Numbered from the stretch's first letter, positions 44,514 to 53,411 are shown. The stretch: DNA of 64,000 bases from Paraburkholderia fungorum (GCF_902833645.1 NZ_CADFGE010000010.1:62001-126000); one strand, 5' to 3'. Numbers and translations: made by a program. Notes: generated by a model from the letters alone, not told the origin.

Positions 44514-45743
44514 GTGAATCAATCAACTCTGACCGCGCCCTCGTCCGCATCGCCCGCCGCGCCGGCTTCCGCCGACGCGACGCGCGACGCGTCCCCTTTC
44601 GTTCCGGTCCGCTCGCCTGCCACATTCGCGGATAGCCCTGTCTCGCGCGCACTGGCGGAGCCACTGCTGCTCGGACTGTTCCTGCCGATTCAGGCGGGCG
44701 GCTGGAGCGCTTCGACACTTGCACGCACCACCGACTGGTCATTCGATTACAACCTGGCACTTGTGCAGAAGGCCGAGGCGTTAGGCTTCGATCTAGTCTT
44801 CGCTTTGTCGCAATGGCTGCCGAAGGGTGGCTATGGCGGCGTATTCAACGGCGAGGCGCTGGACTCCTTCATGTCGCTCGCCGCGATGACCGCGCGTACC
44901 GAGCGCATCATTCTGGTCGCCACCAGCCATGTGCTTTATGGTCCCTGGCATCCGCTGCATTTCGCGAAGTTCACCGCGACGCTCGATCACATTTCGAAAG
45001 GCCGCTGGGGCATCAACGTCGTCACCGGTCATCGCGCCATCGAGCATGAAATGTTCGGCTGGCACCGTATCGAACATGACCGGCGCTATGAACTTGCCGC
45101 CGAGTTTCTCGACGCCGTTCAACAACTGTGGGCGCAAACGGAGAACTTCAGCTTCGCGCCCAAGCTTTCCTCGTGGAAGCTGGACAAGGCCTTCGTCACG
45201 CCAAAACCGCGTTATGGGCGCCCGCTGCTCGTCAATGCGACAGGCTCGGATGCCGGCATCGATTTCGCTGCGCGGTACTCCGACATCGTGTTCATCACGA
45301 GCCCCGCCGGGTCCGAGATCGAGGGCGCGCTGGCCGCGTTGCCGGCTCACACGGCGCGTGTGAAAGCCGCAGCGGCGCAACACGGCCGCAAGATTCGCAC
45401 GTTGATCAATCCGATGGTGATCTGCCGCGAGACAGAGGCCGAGGCGCTTGCCTATCGCGACGCGATCGTCGCACACGGCGACGAGGGCAGTTTCCACCGC
45501 TTCGAAAGCGATGCCCATGCGTGGCGCGGCAACGCGGAACAGCGTAATCAGGCGGCTTCGCGCGCGGTGGGCGGCAACATCTCGATCGTCGGCTCGCCGC
45601 AGCAGATCGCCGACTACATCGTGCGCTTGCATCAGGCCGGCGTCGACGGCGTGCAATTGAGCTTCTTCGATTTTCAGCCGGACCTCGATTTCTTCGGCGA
45701 GCGCGTGCTGCCGCTGTTGCGCGAAGCCGGCTTACGGTACTGA
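44514..45743 (+). CDS. SfnG/SsuD-like flavin-dependent monooxygenase
   Basis: The protein (409 residues from a GTG at 44514) is an LLM-class enzyme. It has TTDWSFDYNLALVQKAEALG near residue 75, then FALSQWLPKGGYGG, TARTERIILVATSH and GRWGINVVTGH. The TDW-x-DYN and GxGINVVxG features are close to the dimethylsulfone monooxygenase SfnG and to SsuD. It would release sulfite or a sulfinate from a sulfone or sulfonate using FMNH2. The N-terminal 45 residues are Ala/Pro/Ser-rich and probably not part of the fold, so the true start may lie downstream of 44514. Confidence 0.85.
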   Translation: MNQSTLTAPSSASPAAPASADATRDASPFVPVRSPATFADSPVSRALAEPLLLGLFLPIQAGGWSASTLARTTDWSFDYNLALVQKAEALGFDLVFALSQWLPKGGYGGVFNGEALDSFMSLAAMTARTERIILVATSHVLYGPWHPLHFAKFTATLDHISKGRWGINVVTGHRAIEHEMFGWHRIEHDRRYELAAEFLDAVQQLWAQTENFSFAPKLSSWKLDKAFVTPKPRYGRPLLVNATGSDAGIDFAARYSDIVFITSPAGSEIEGALAALPAHTARVKAAAAQHGRKIRTLINPMVICRETEAEALAYRDAIVAHGDEGSFHRFESDAHAWRGNAEQRNQAASRAVGGNISIVGSPQQIADYIVRLHQAGVDGVQLSFFDFQPDLDFFGERVLPLLREAGLRY

Positions 45744-45770
45744 TGACAAACAAAACACAGAGGTGATCGG

Positions 45771-46829
45771 ATGAGCCGACTTTGGTATACGCGCTGCCCC
45801 GCCCCCACGCCGTTCGGCATTGCCGCGCAAAAAGGCTGGCTGGAAGAGGAATTCGCTGCCGACGGCATCGACGTCAAGGCGTTGCAGGATGCCGACGACG
45901 TGCAGATCCGCCGCTCGCATTTCACGCACACGCAACCCTGGTCGTTCCGCCAGGGCGGCAATATTCCCGCGCTTTGGGCACGTGCCCAGGGCAGCGACAC
46001 ACGGTTGATCGGCCTGAGCTGGGTGGATGAATTCCAGGCACTGATCACGCTGGACCGGCAACTCGACGCGAGCCCGGAATCTCTTGCCGGACGCCGCTTT
46101 GGCTTCCCGCTCAACACTCGCGCGAGCGTGGTCGATTTTCATCGCGCGACCGCCTTGCGCGGTTTTTCTTCGCTGCTCGGCGTGCTGGGTGTGCAACTCG
46201 AAGACATCGATCTGGTCGATCTGCCGCACACTCCACGCAGCCTTGAAGACGCGAAACCCGCCGCCGATGCCCCGCTCGCCGACTGGCTCGATGCGCAACG
46301 CTCGCACGAATTCGCGCGTGAAGCCGCGGCGCTGCTGCGCGGTGAAGCCGACGTCGTGTTCGTCAAAGGCGCGACGGGACTCGATATTACCAACCTGCTC
46401 AACGCCAGGATTCTGGTCGACATCAGCGCCCAGCCCAACCGGGCATTGCACGCGAATAACGGCACGCCACGCCCGCTGACCGTGGATGCGCAACTGCTGC
46501 GCGAGCGCCCCGACCTGGTCGAACGCGTATTGGCGCGCACGCTCGACACGGGCGCATGGGCCGCCGATCACGCGGGCGACGTGACGCGGTACGTTGCACG
46601 CGAAACGCGCAGCGCCGAGCACTGGGTCGAGCGTGCGTATCCGGGCGGTCTGCACCGGCAACTGACGATCGGACTCGATTCCCACGCGCTGGCCGCGCTC
46701 GCCGACTTCAAACGCTTTCTATTCACATGGGGCTTCATTCCCTCGGACTTCGATTTCGACGCCTGGGTGGACCCCGCGCCCCTTCGCGCAGCGCTCGCAC
46801 GACGGCAGGCGCTGATCGCTTCGGTTTGA
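45771..46829 (+). CDS. DszB-like sulfinate desulfinase (periplasmic-binding-protein fold, no signal peptide)
   Basis: The 352-residue protein would usually be called an ABC substrate-binding protein, but it begins MSRLWYTRCPAPTPFGIA with no signal peptide, so it should be cytoplasmic. It keeps the residues of the Rhodococcus desulfinase DszB. Cys9 in YTRCPAP corresponds to Cys27 in YSNCPVP. His50 and Arg60 in the pattern HFTxxQPxxxRxGGxIP correspond to His60 and Arg70 with identical spacing. The C-terminus also resembles DszB (RPDLVERV, then LDSHALAAL and FKRFLFTW). DszB hydrolyses an aromatic sulfinate to sulfite. AGAGGTGATCGG precedes the ATG. I recalled the DszB sequence from memory. Confidence 0.8.
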   Translation: MSRLWYTRCPAPTPFGIAAQKGWLEEEFAADGIDVKALQDADDVQIRRSHFTHTQPWSFRQGGNIPALWARAQGSDTRLIGLSWVDEFQALITLDRQLDASPESLAGRRFGFPLNTRASVVDFHRATALRGFSSLLGVLGVQLEDIDLVDLPHTPRSLEDAKPAADAPLADWLDAQRSHEFAREAAALLRGEADVVFVKGATGLDITNLLNARILVDISAQPNRALHANNGTPRPLTVDAQLLRERPDLVERVLARTLDTGAWAADHAGDVTRYVARETRSAEHWVERAYPGGLHRQLTIGLDSHALAALADFKRFLFTWGFIPSDFDFDAWVDPAPLRAALARRQALIASV

Positions 46830-46885
46830 GTCCGCTTCGGTTTGCGCTCGTTTCGGACCACTCTCTTTTTTCACCCAATCCAACG

Positions 46886-48502
46886 ATGGCACATGTCACC
46901 TCGCAGGCGGCGCCAAGCCGCCGCGGCCAGCTGTTCAAGCTCGCATCCGGATGGGCGCTCACGCTCGTCGTCGCGCTATCGAGCCCGTTTGCGCACGCAC
47001 AAACTCGCGGCGGCACGCTCAACTTCATCGTCACGCCGGAGCCGACTGCCCTCGTCGATCTGGCTACCACCGCGACCAATGTGCTGAAGGTCAGTCCGAA
47101 GGTCGTCGAAGGACTGCTCGAATACGACTTCAAGTTCCAACCCAGGCCGTCGCTCGCCACCTCGTGGGAAGTCAGCGACGACAGTCGTAAATACGTTTTC
47201 CATCTGCGCCACGGCGTGAAATGGCAGGACGGCAAGCCCTTTACTTCCGCGGACGTCGCGTACTCGATCCAGACGTTGAGGCAGGTCCACCCGCGTGCGA
47301 AGACCACTTTCGCCAATGTCACCGACGTCGCAACGCCGGACCCCTACACCGTCGTCATTACGCTGTCGAAGCCGGCGCCCTACCTGATCAAGGCGTTTTC
47401 CTCGTCGGAAACGCCGATCGTGCCGAAGCATATCTACGACGGCACCGACGTACTGACCAATCCCGCCAATAACGCGCCGATCGGCACCGGGCCATTTCGC
47501 TTCGTCAAATGGGTACGCGGCAGCTATATCGAGTACGTGCGCAACGACGACTACTGGGACAAGGGCAAGCCCTGGCTCGATCGCATTGTCGTCAAGGTGA
47601 TCAACGACCCCGCCGCCCGCACCGTCGCATTCGAAGACGGCTCAGCGGATCTGAGCGGCGATTCGCCCGTGCCGCTGTCCGACCTCGAACGCCTGAAAAG
47701 CAACCCGAAGCTCGGGCTCGAGACACGCGGTTACGAATTTCAGGCGGGGGTGTCGCGTATCGAGTTCAATCTCGACAACCCGGTGCTGAAGAACCCGAAG
47801 GTGCGCCAGGCGATCGCCTCGGCGCTGGATCGCGAAGTGATCCGCAAGGTGATCTACTACGGCTACGCGACGCCGCTCGCGAGCCCGATCATTCCGTCGA
47901 ATCCCTACTACGATTCCACGCCTACGCCCTATCCGTTCAACGTGGAGCACGCCAACGCGTTGCTCGACGAAGCGGGTTATCCACGCAAGGCCGACGGTAC
48001 ACGTTTCGCGCTGACGGTCGACCCATTGCCGATCGGCGATCTGCCCACCCGCACCGCCGCTTACGTCAAATCGGCATTGGCTCGCATCGGCATTGCCATC
48101 ACCGTGCGCAGCCAGGATTTGCCCGCCTACCTGAAGCGGATCTACACCGACCGCGATTTCGATTTCAGCATCAACGGGATGAGCAATCTGTTCGACCCCG
48201 TGGTCGGCGTGGCCCGTCTCTACACGACCAGTAATTTCCGGCGTGGCGTGCCCTTTACCAACGGCTCCCATTACAGCAATCCGGAAATCGATCAACTGTT
48301 TGCCCAGGTCGCCGAAGAAACCGATGAAGCGAAGCGCAAGGCGTTGTTCGCGCAGATTCAACGGATTCTCGAACGCGATCTGCCGGACATCAATCTCGTG
48401 GCGCCGCAGTACCTGACCGTCTATTCGCGCGCGGTGCACAACCATACGACCTCGCCCGACGGCGTCTCGGCCAGTTTCGCCGACGTCTGGCTGCAACGCT
48501 GA
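46886..48502 (+). CDS. Family-5 ABC substrate-binding protein (DppA/OppA-like), plus-strand copy
   Basis: The 538-residue protein has a signal peptide (RRGQLFKLASGWALTLVVAL, cleavage at AHAQ) and the SBP_bac_5 body. This includes WQDGKPFTSADVAYSIQTL near residue 113, GTGPFRFVKWVRGSYIEYV near residue 205 and NPKVRQAIASALDREVI. It is paralogous to the two minus-strand binding proteins at 54-58 kb and has no permease of its own, so it probably feeds the Dpp-type transporter encoded at 50.6-54.4 kb. Start at ATG 46886. Confidence 0.9.
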   Translation: MAHVTSQAAPSRRGQLFKLASGWALTLVVALSSPFAHAQTRGGTLNFIVTPEPTALVDLATTATNVLKVSPKVVEGLLEYDFKFQPRPSLATSWEVSDDSRKYVFHLRHGVKWQDGKPFTSADVAYSIQTLRQVHPRAKTTFANVTDVATPDPYTVVITLSKPAPYLIKAFSSSETPIVPKHIYDGTDVLTNPANNAPIGTGPFRFVKWVRGSYIEYVRNDDYWDKGKPWLDRIVVKVINDPAARTVAFEDGSADLSGDSPVPLSDLERLKSNPKLGLETRGYEFQAGVSRIEFNLDNPVLKNPKVRQAIASALDREVIRKVIYYGYATPLASPIIPSNPYYDSTPTPYPFNVEHANALLDEAGYPRKADGTRFALTVDPLPIGDLPTRTAAYVKSALARIGIAITVRSQDLPAYLKRIYTDRDFDFSINGMSNLFDPVVGVARLYTTSNFRRGVPFTNGSHYSNPEIDQLFAQVAEETDEAKRKALFAQIQRILERDLPDINLVAPQYLTVYSRAVHNHTTSPDGVSASFADVWLQR

Positions 48503-48540
48503 ACCTCTTTCGACTTACATTCTCACGGAATCCGACTCAC

Positions 48541-49590
48541 ATGGAATACAGACAACTCGGCCGCAGCGGTATCAAGGTCTCGACACTCACGCTCGGCACG
48601 ATGATGTTCGGCGGCCCGACCGACGAAGCGACCTCGGCGCGCATCATCGATCAGGCCCACGAGCAAGGCGTCAATTCGATCGATACCGCGGACGTCTACG
48701 GTAAGGGCGAATCCGAACGCGTCGTCGGCCGCAGCATCGCCGCGCAGCGCGAGCGCTGGGTGCTCGCCACCAAGTTCGCCAACCCGCTGGATAGCGGCGA
48801 CGTCAACGCGCGCGGCGCGTCACGCAAACATATCGTGCGGGCCGTCGAGGCAAGCCTCAGGCGCCTGAATACCGATTACATCGATCTGCTCTATATTCAT
48901 CGCGAAGACCACGAGACGCCGGTCGAAGAAACCGTGCGGACGCTCAACGATCTGATCCGGGCGGGCAAGCTGCGCTACTACGGTTTGTCGAACCACCGCG
49001 CGTGGAAGATTGCCGAGTTCAGTCATACCGCACAGGCGCTCGGACTCGATGCGCCGGTGGCGAGCCAGCCGCTCTACAACATCGCCAATCGCCAGGCCGA
49101 AGCCGAGCAATTGACGGCCGCGCACCGCTATGGGCTCGGCGTGATTTCGTATAGCCCGTTGGCGCGCGGTGTGCTGACCGGCAAGTACGAGCCGGGTGCG
49201 ACGCCCGCGTCCGACACCCGCGCGGGCCGCAGCGACCGGTGCCTGCAACAGACCGAGTGGCGCCCCGAATCGCTCGAACTCGCGCGCCGCGTACGCGAGC
49301 ATGCCGAAGCGCGCGGGCTTTCCGCAGGGCAATTCGCGCTCGCCTGGGTGCTCAATAGCCGCTACATCAGTTCGACCATCGCCGGCCCACGTACTGAGGC
49401 GCAATGGCAGGACTATCTGCCGGCACTGCGTTATCGACTGACAGCGGAAGACGAAGCATTCGTCGACTCGCTCGTCACGAGCGGCCATCCTTCGACGCCG
49501 GGCTTCAACGATCCGGGTCACCCGTTCTTCGGCCGGCTCCCGCGGCATGGGGCAGCGCAGGACGCGCTAGCCGCCGTTCAGCAGGGATAG
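48541..49590 (+). CDS. Aldo/keto reductase
   Basis: The 349-residue TIM-barrel protein has the catalytic tetrad in the expected places: Asp and Tyr in NSIDTADVYGKGESE, Lys in VLATKFANP and His in LLYIHREDH. The cofactor region at the C-terminus includes ISSTIAGPRTEAQWQ. It is similar to YajO/Tas-type enzymes that reduce aldehydes or ketones with NADPH. In this operon it may handle the aldehyde left after desulfonation; that is inference. Its stop codon overlaps the following signal-peptide remnant. Confidence 0.9.
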   Translation: MEYRQLGRSGIKVSTLTLGTMMFGGPTDEATSARIIDQAHEQGVNSIDTADVYGKGESERVVGRSIAAQRERWVLATKFANPLDSGDVNARGASRKHIVRAVEASLRRLNTDYIDLLYIHREDHETPVEETVRTLNDLIRAGKLRYYGLSNHRAWKIAEFSHTAQALGLDAPVASQPLYNIANRQAEAEQLTAAHRYGLGVISYSPLARGVLTGKYEPGATPASDTRAGRSDRCLQQTEWRPESLELARRVREHAEARGLSAGQFALAWVLNSRYISSTIAGPRTEAQWQDYLPALRYRLTAEDEAFVDSLVTSGHPSTPGFNDPGHPFFGRLPRHGAAQDALAAVQQG

Positions 49591-49685
49591 CCACGAGCTT
49601 CGAGCGTCGTCAGTTCCTGCAAACCTCGCTGGCCTTTCTTTCCGCCGGCACCACGGCGGCCTGGGCCGCCCAAAGCGAAATCATC
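49587..49685 (+). pseudogene. Remnant of a twin-arginine signal peptide in frame with the MetQ-like gene
   Basis: From 49587 the frame of the next gene reads ATA GCC ACG and then encodes SFERRQFLQTSLAFLSAG followed by TTAAWAAQSE. That is a textbook Tat signal: ERRQFLQ, a hydrophobic core and an AxA cleavage site. The initiating position is ATA, and no ATG, GTG or TTG opens it before the aldo/keto reductase frame ends at 49590. It is followed in frame by the MetQ-like protein with its own signal. It looks like a deletion junction or decayed gene start. Confidence 0.55.
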
Positions 49686-50540
49686 ATGTCCCGAACCATC
49701 GCAGCACGTTCGTCGCTCAGGCGACGCCTCACCGGCGCTTTCCTGCTGGCCGCCACGCTCACCACGCTCACCGCCTACGGCGCGGATTCCGGCGGTATCG
49801 CGCAGGAGTTGCGGGTCGGCTTCGTGCCCGGCCCGTACGCGGACGAATTCAAGGCGGGCGTCGAACCGCAATTGCGCAAGAAAGGCTACGCGATCAAATA
49901 CGTCGAGTTCAGTACCGGGCTCGAAGCGAATCAGGCGGTGTATCGCGGCGAGATCATCGCCGACGTGATGCAGCACGAGGTCTATCTGAAGTCGTATAAC
50001 GATCGCAACGGCACCGATCTGGTCGGCGTGGTGCAGGTGCCTACGCCGCCGATGGGACTCTACTCGAACAAACATCGCTCACTGGCGGAGGTGAAACCCG
50101 GCGCGCGTGTCGCGGTGCCGAACGACCCGGTCAATCTGGAGCGCGCGCTAAAAATTCTCCAGCGCATCGGCTGGATCAGGATCAAGCCGAACCCGAATCC
50201 TGTCGACGTAACCGAGCGCGACGTGATCGCCAACCCGGCGGGCATCAAGATTGTTCCGCTTGAATCGGCACAGGCGCCGCGCGCACTCGACGACGTCGAT
50301 TACGCCGCGATTCAAGGCAATTTCGCGATTTTCAGCGGCCACAAACTGACCGATGCGTTGGCACTTGAAGAGATGACGCCGCCATATATCAATCAGGTCG
50401 TCGTCAAGGCAAGCAACCGCAATACGCGCGCGACGCAGGACATCGTGCAGGCGTATCAATCGGCGGACTTCCAGCGTGCGATTCGTGGCAATCGCTTCTA
50501 TGACGGCTTTCGCTTGCCGGCGTACTTCGGCAACGAGTGA
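49686..50540 (+). CDS. MetQ/NlpA-like ABC substrate-binding protein
   Basis: The 284-residue protein has a signal peptide (RRRLTGAFLLAATLTTLTA) and the NlpA/MetQ body, with ELRVGFVPGPYADEF, IADVMQHEVYLKSYNDRNG, PPMGLYSNKHRSLAEVKPG and VPNDPVNLERALKILQ. The usual lipobox Cys is absent (LTAYGAD), so it is probably a soluble periplasmic protein. No metN or metI lies in the window. Family members bind methionine or related sulfur compounds, which fits the island. ATG 49686 has only a weak ribosome binding site. Confidence 0.85.
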   Translation: MSRTIAARSSLRRRLTGAFLLAATLTTLTAYGADSGGIAQELRVGFVPGPYADEFKAGVEPQLRKKGYAIKYVEFSTGLEANQAVYRGEIIADVMQHEVYLKSYNDRNGTDLVGVVQVPTPPMGLYSNKHRSLAEVKPGARVAVPNDPVNLERALKILQRIGWIRIKPNPNPVDVTERDVIANPAGIKIVPLESAQAPRALDDVDYAAIQGNFAIFSGHKLTDALALEEMTPPYINQVVVKASNRNTRATQDIVQAYQSADFQRAIRGNRFYDGFRLPAYFGNE

Positions 50541-50559
50541 GACCGCTTGAGGGATAGCG

Positions 50560-50607
50560 AGGGCGGCATCAGCCAGCCGCCCTGCTTGAGGCCGCCTGGA
50601 GCGGCCT
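50560..50607. terminator. Two tandem hairpins between convergent genes
   Basis: AGGGCGGC pairs with GCCGCCCT (50560-50583) and AGGCCGC pairs with GCGGCCT (50589-50607). Both lie in the gap between the MetQ-like gene and the convergent ATPase gene. No clear T-run follows on either strand, so terminator function is likely but not shown. Confidence 0.5.
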
Positions 50608-50637
50608 TATGAGCTGGCTTCGTACGAACTGTGCAGA

Positions 50638-52353
50638 CTACGCCGCCTGCGCGTCGAAGGTCTTGCCGGGAATCGCGTCGAGCAGCGTGCGCGTGTACGG
50701 ATGCTGCGGCGCGCGCCAGATGTCCCGGTGATGCCCGCTTTCCACAATCCGTCCCGCCTGCATCACATGCACGCGATCGGCGATATATCTGACCACAGAG
50801 AGATCGTGCGAGATGAACAGGTACGCAAGCCCTAGGTCGCGCTTCAGGTCGACCAGCAGATTGAGGATCTGCGCCTGAATCGATACGTCGAGTGCGGACA
50901 CCGGTTCATCGCAGATCAGCAGATCGGGTTCCAGCACCAATGCCCGCGCGATGCCAATGCGTTGCCGCTGGCCGCCTGAGAACTCGTGCGGAAAACGCCC
51001 GAGCGCCGAGTTCGGCAGACCCACACGATCGAGCATGGTGGCGATCCGTGCACGGCGCTGCTGCGCGTTGCCAATGCCGTTCACCACCAGCACGGTATCG
51101 AGAATTTCCGCCACCGTGCGGCGCGGATTGAGCGACGCATAGGGGTCCTGGAACACCATCTGCACGTGACGCCGCAACGGCCGCAGCTCGCGCTCGCCCA
51201 GCGGCACGAGATCGGTCCCGCGCAAACGGATTTCCCCGCCCGCTGTCGGCACCAGCCGCAGGATCGCCTTGGAGAGCGTCGATTTCCCGCAACCGGATTC
51301 GCCGACCAGACCAACCGTTTCGCCTCGCGCGATCTGCAGCGAAACGCCGTCGACCGCGCGCAGTGTGGTTTTGCCGTGACGTTGCGGATAATCGATCCGC
51401 ACGTCCTGTAGCGCGAGTAACGGTGCTTCGCTAACCGCGGTCAGACGTTGTGCGGGATCGGCATCCGCAACAAAGTGGCCGGTGCGTACCGAACGCGCCA
51501 CCACGGCGAAGCTCGGTTTGCCGTCGTCATCAATACCGTGACGAATTTCGGGTAGTTTCCAGCCGCGATAATGCAGATCGTCGGCAAGATTCAGCGACGC
51601 GCCAAGCAGACCGCGCGTGTAGGCATGCTGCGCTTGCGTAAAGAGCCGAGCGACCGGCGCTTCCTCCACCTTCTCGCCCGCGAGCATCACGGCGACACGA
51701 TCCGCGTGGCTCGCGACAATGCCAAGGTCGTGCGTAATCAGCAGCAAGGACATCGACAACTCGCGACGCAAACCGTCGAGCAGGTCGAGAATGCGCGCCT
51801 GAATCGTGACGTCGAGCGCCGTGGTCGGCTCGTCGGCAATCAGCAGACGCGGCCGGCAGGCAACCGCCATCGCGATCATCACGCGTTGCCGCTGGCCGCC
51901 GGACAACTCGTGCGGAAAGTCGAACACCCGCCGCTGCGGCTCCGGAATCCGCACCAGTTCGAGCAACTCCACGGCACGCTTCCATGCCGCGGCTTTGGAC
52001 AGGCGCTCATGCTGGCGCAAGGTCTCGACGATCTGCGCGCCGATCGACAGCACGGGATTGAGCGACGTCATCGGCTCCTGGAAGATCATCGAAATCTGTT
52101 GCCCGCGAATCTCCCGAATCTCGCGCGCCGGCAGATCGAGCAACTCACGACCGTCGAAGCGCAGGCTCCCCGTCACACGCCCCGGCGTAGGCACAAGACG
52201 CATCAACGAAAGCGCCGTCGCCGATTTGCCGCAACCCGATTCGCCGACCAGTGCCAGCGTCTCGCCGTGCGCGATGTCGAAACTCAGGCCGCGCACCGCT
52301 TCATGCGCGCCGAAACTGACGCGTAAGTCGCGTACTTCAAGCAGGTTTGCCAC
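50638..52353 (-). CDS. Fused DppD-DppF-type double ABC ATPase
   Basis: The 571-residue protein contains two ATPase domains. Domain one has Walker A LVGESGCGKSATALSLM near residue 36, signature LSGGQRQRVMIAMAV and Walker B LLIADEPTTALD. Domain two has LVGESGCGKSTLSKAIL near residue 348, FSGGQRQRIGIARAL and LLICDEPVSALD. This is the GsiA/YejF-like arrangement for peptide, glutathione or nickel uptake. It is last in the minus-strand Dpp-type operon, downstream of the two permeases. Confidence 0.94.
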   Translation of the reverse strand: MANLLEVRDLRVSFGAHEAVRGLSFDIAHGETLALVGESGCGKSATALSLMRLVPTPGRVTGSLRFDGRELLDLPAREIREIRGQQISMIFQEPMTSLNPVLSIGAQIVETLRQHERLSKAAAWKRAVELLELVRIPEPQRRVFDFPHELSGGQRQRVMIAMAVACRPRLLIADEPTTALDVTIQARILDLLDGLRRELSMSLLLITHDLGIVASHADRVAVMLAGEKVEEAPVARLFTQAQHAYTRGLLGASLNLADDLHYRGWKLPEIRHGIDDDGKPSFAVVARSVRTGHFVADADPAQRLTAVSEAPLLALQDVRIDYPQRHGKTTLRAVDGVSLQIARGETVGLVGESGCGKSTLSKAILRLVPTAGGEIRLRGTDLVPLGERELRPLRRHVQMVFQDPYASLNPRRTVAEILDTVLVVNGIGNAQQRRARIATMLDRVGLPNSALGRFPHEFSGGQRQRIGIARALVLEPDLLICDEPVSALDVSIQAQILNLLVDLKRDLGLAYLFISHDLSVVRYIADRVHVMQAGRIVESGHHRDIWRAPQHPYTRTLLDAIPGKTFDAQAA

Positions 52354-52390
52354 GGTGCATCCTTTGTACGTTGTCGGCTGCTTTCAAGCC

Positions 52391-52423
52391 GCATGTGAGT
52401 TGCATGTGAGCCGCATGGCAGGC
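52391..52423 (-). repeat. 11-bp imperfect tandem repeat
   Basis: On the plus strand the units GCATGTGAGTT, GCATGTGAGCC and GCATGGCAGGC follow each other between the ATPase and permease genes. The period and the GCATG start resemble the repeat at 36401-36451. Confidence 0.7.
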
Positions 52424-52439
52424 GCAAGTAAGCCGCTGC

Positions 52440-53411
52440 TCAGGCGCGTTCGCGCAAGCGCGGGTTGAGCGCATCGTTCAGACCGTCACCAAGCAGGTTC
52501 AGCGCAAGCACCGCGAGAACGATCGCCGCGCCGGGAATCGCGGTCAGATACCATGCGGTGCGCAACGAATCGCGACCGGCGCCGATCATACCGCCCCAAC
52601 TCACCACGTTCGGGTCGCCCATGCCGAGAAACGACAGCGACGACTCGATCAGGATCGCGCTCGCCACCATTACCGATGCGGTGACGATCACCGGCGGCAA
52701 AGCGTTCGGCAGAATTTCACCGAAGATGATGCGCGCGTTGCCGAATCCCTGGCTGCGCGCGGCAAGCACGAAATCCGCCTGGCGCAGCGTACGGAATTCA
52801 GCACGCACGATCCGCGCAACGGTAGGCCACGAGGCGATGCCGATTGCGAGCGCGATGATCGTCACGCTCGGCCGGCCGATCGCCACAATCACGATCACCA
52901 GCAAAAACGACGGCACCGTTTGAAAGAGTTCGGTCACGCGTACCAGCAGATCGTCGATCACCCCGCCGAAGAAGCCCCCGGTCGCCCCGACCAGCGTGCC
53001 GATCACGAGGCCGATACCCGCCGACGCCGCGCCGATCAGCAGCGACACGCGTGTGCCGTGCGCGATGCCCGCCGCCACATCGCGGCCCAGCGAATCCGTG
53101 CCGAGCCAGTATTGCGGATCGGCACCCGGCCATTCAAAGGGCGCCGCCACCATATCGAGCGGATCGCCCGGGAACAGATGTCCCGCGCTGAGTGCGAGCG
53201 CGATGAAGGCTGCCAGTAACAGCAAGCCGGCAAACGCGGACGGGTTGCGCAGCAGCGCCCGTCCTACGCCTCGCCCCGGCGCGCGCGATCCGGATGTAGC
53301 CGCGGCGCCGGCGCGCCGCTGACCGAACAGCGTGCCGGCCAGTTGACGCCGCCACGGCGACGTTGCGGGCTCAGGCGGCGTGCCAATCAGGTTGGAAGAG
53401 TCGGAAGCCAT
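52440..53411 (-). CDS. Dpp-type ABC permease (DppC-like)
   Basis: The 323-residue protein has a long cytoplasmic N-terminus (about 70 residues) and then about six helices. The DppC-type region DPQYWLGTDSLGRDV is present, as is the EAA loop VLAARSQGFGNARIIFGEIL. Ribosome binding site AGAGGAATGAA precedes the ATG at 53411. It pairs with the DppB-like protein encoded next upstream. Confidence 0.92.
   Translation of the reverse strand: MASDSSNLIGTPPEPATSPWRRQLAGTLFGQRRAGAAATSGSRAPGRGVGRALLRNPSAFAGLLLLAAFIALALSAGHLFPGDPLDMVAAPFEWPGADPQYWLGTDSLGRDVAAGIAHGTRVSLLIGAASAGIGLVIGTLVGATGGFFGGVIDDLLVRVTELFQTVPSFLLVIVIVAIGRPSVTIIALAIGIASWPTVARIVRAEFRTLRQADFVLAARSQGFGNARIIFGEILPNALPPVIVTASVMVASAILIESSLSFLGMGDPNVVSWGGMIGAGRDSLRTAWYLTAIPGAAIVLAVLALNLLGDGLNDALNPRLRERA

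Noticed and set aside
45771..46829. Calling this gene an ordinary exported substrate-binding protein
   Set aside because: There is no signal peptide, and the Cys/His/Arg pattern fits DszB; the transporter already has a binding protein at 36692.
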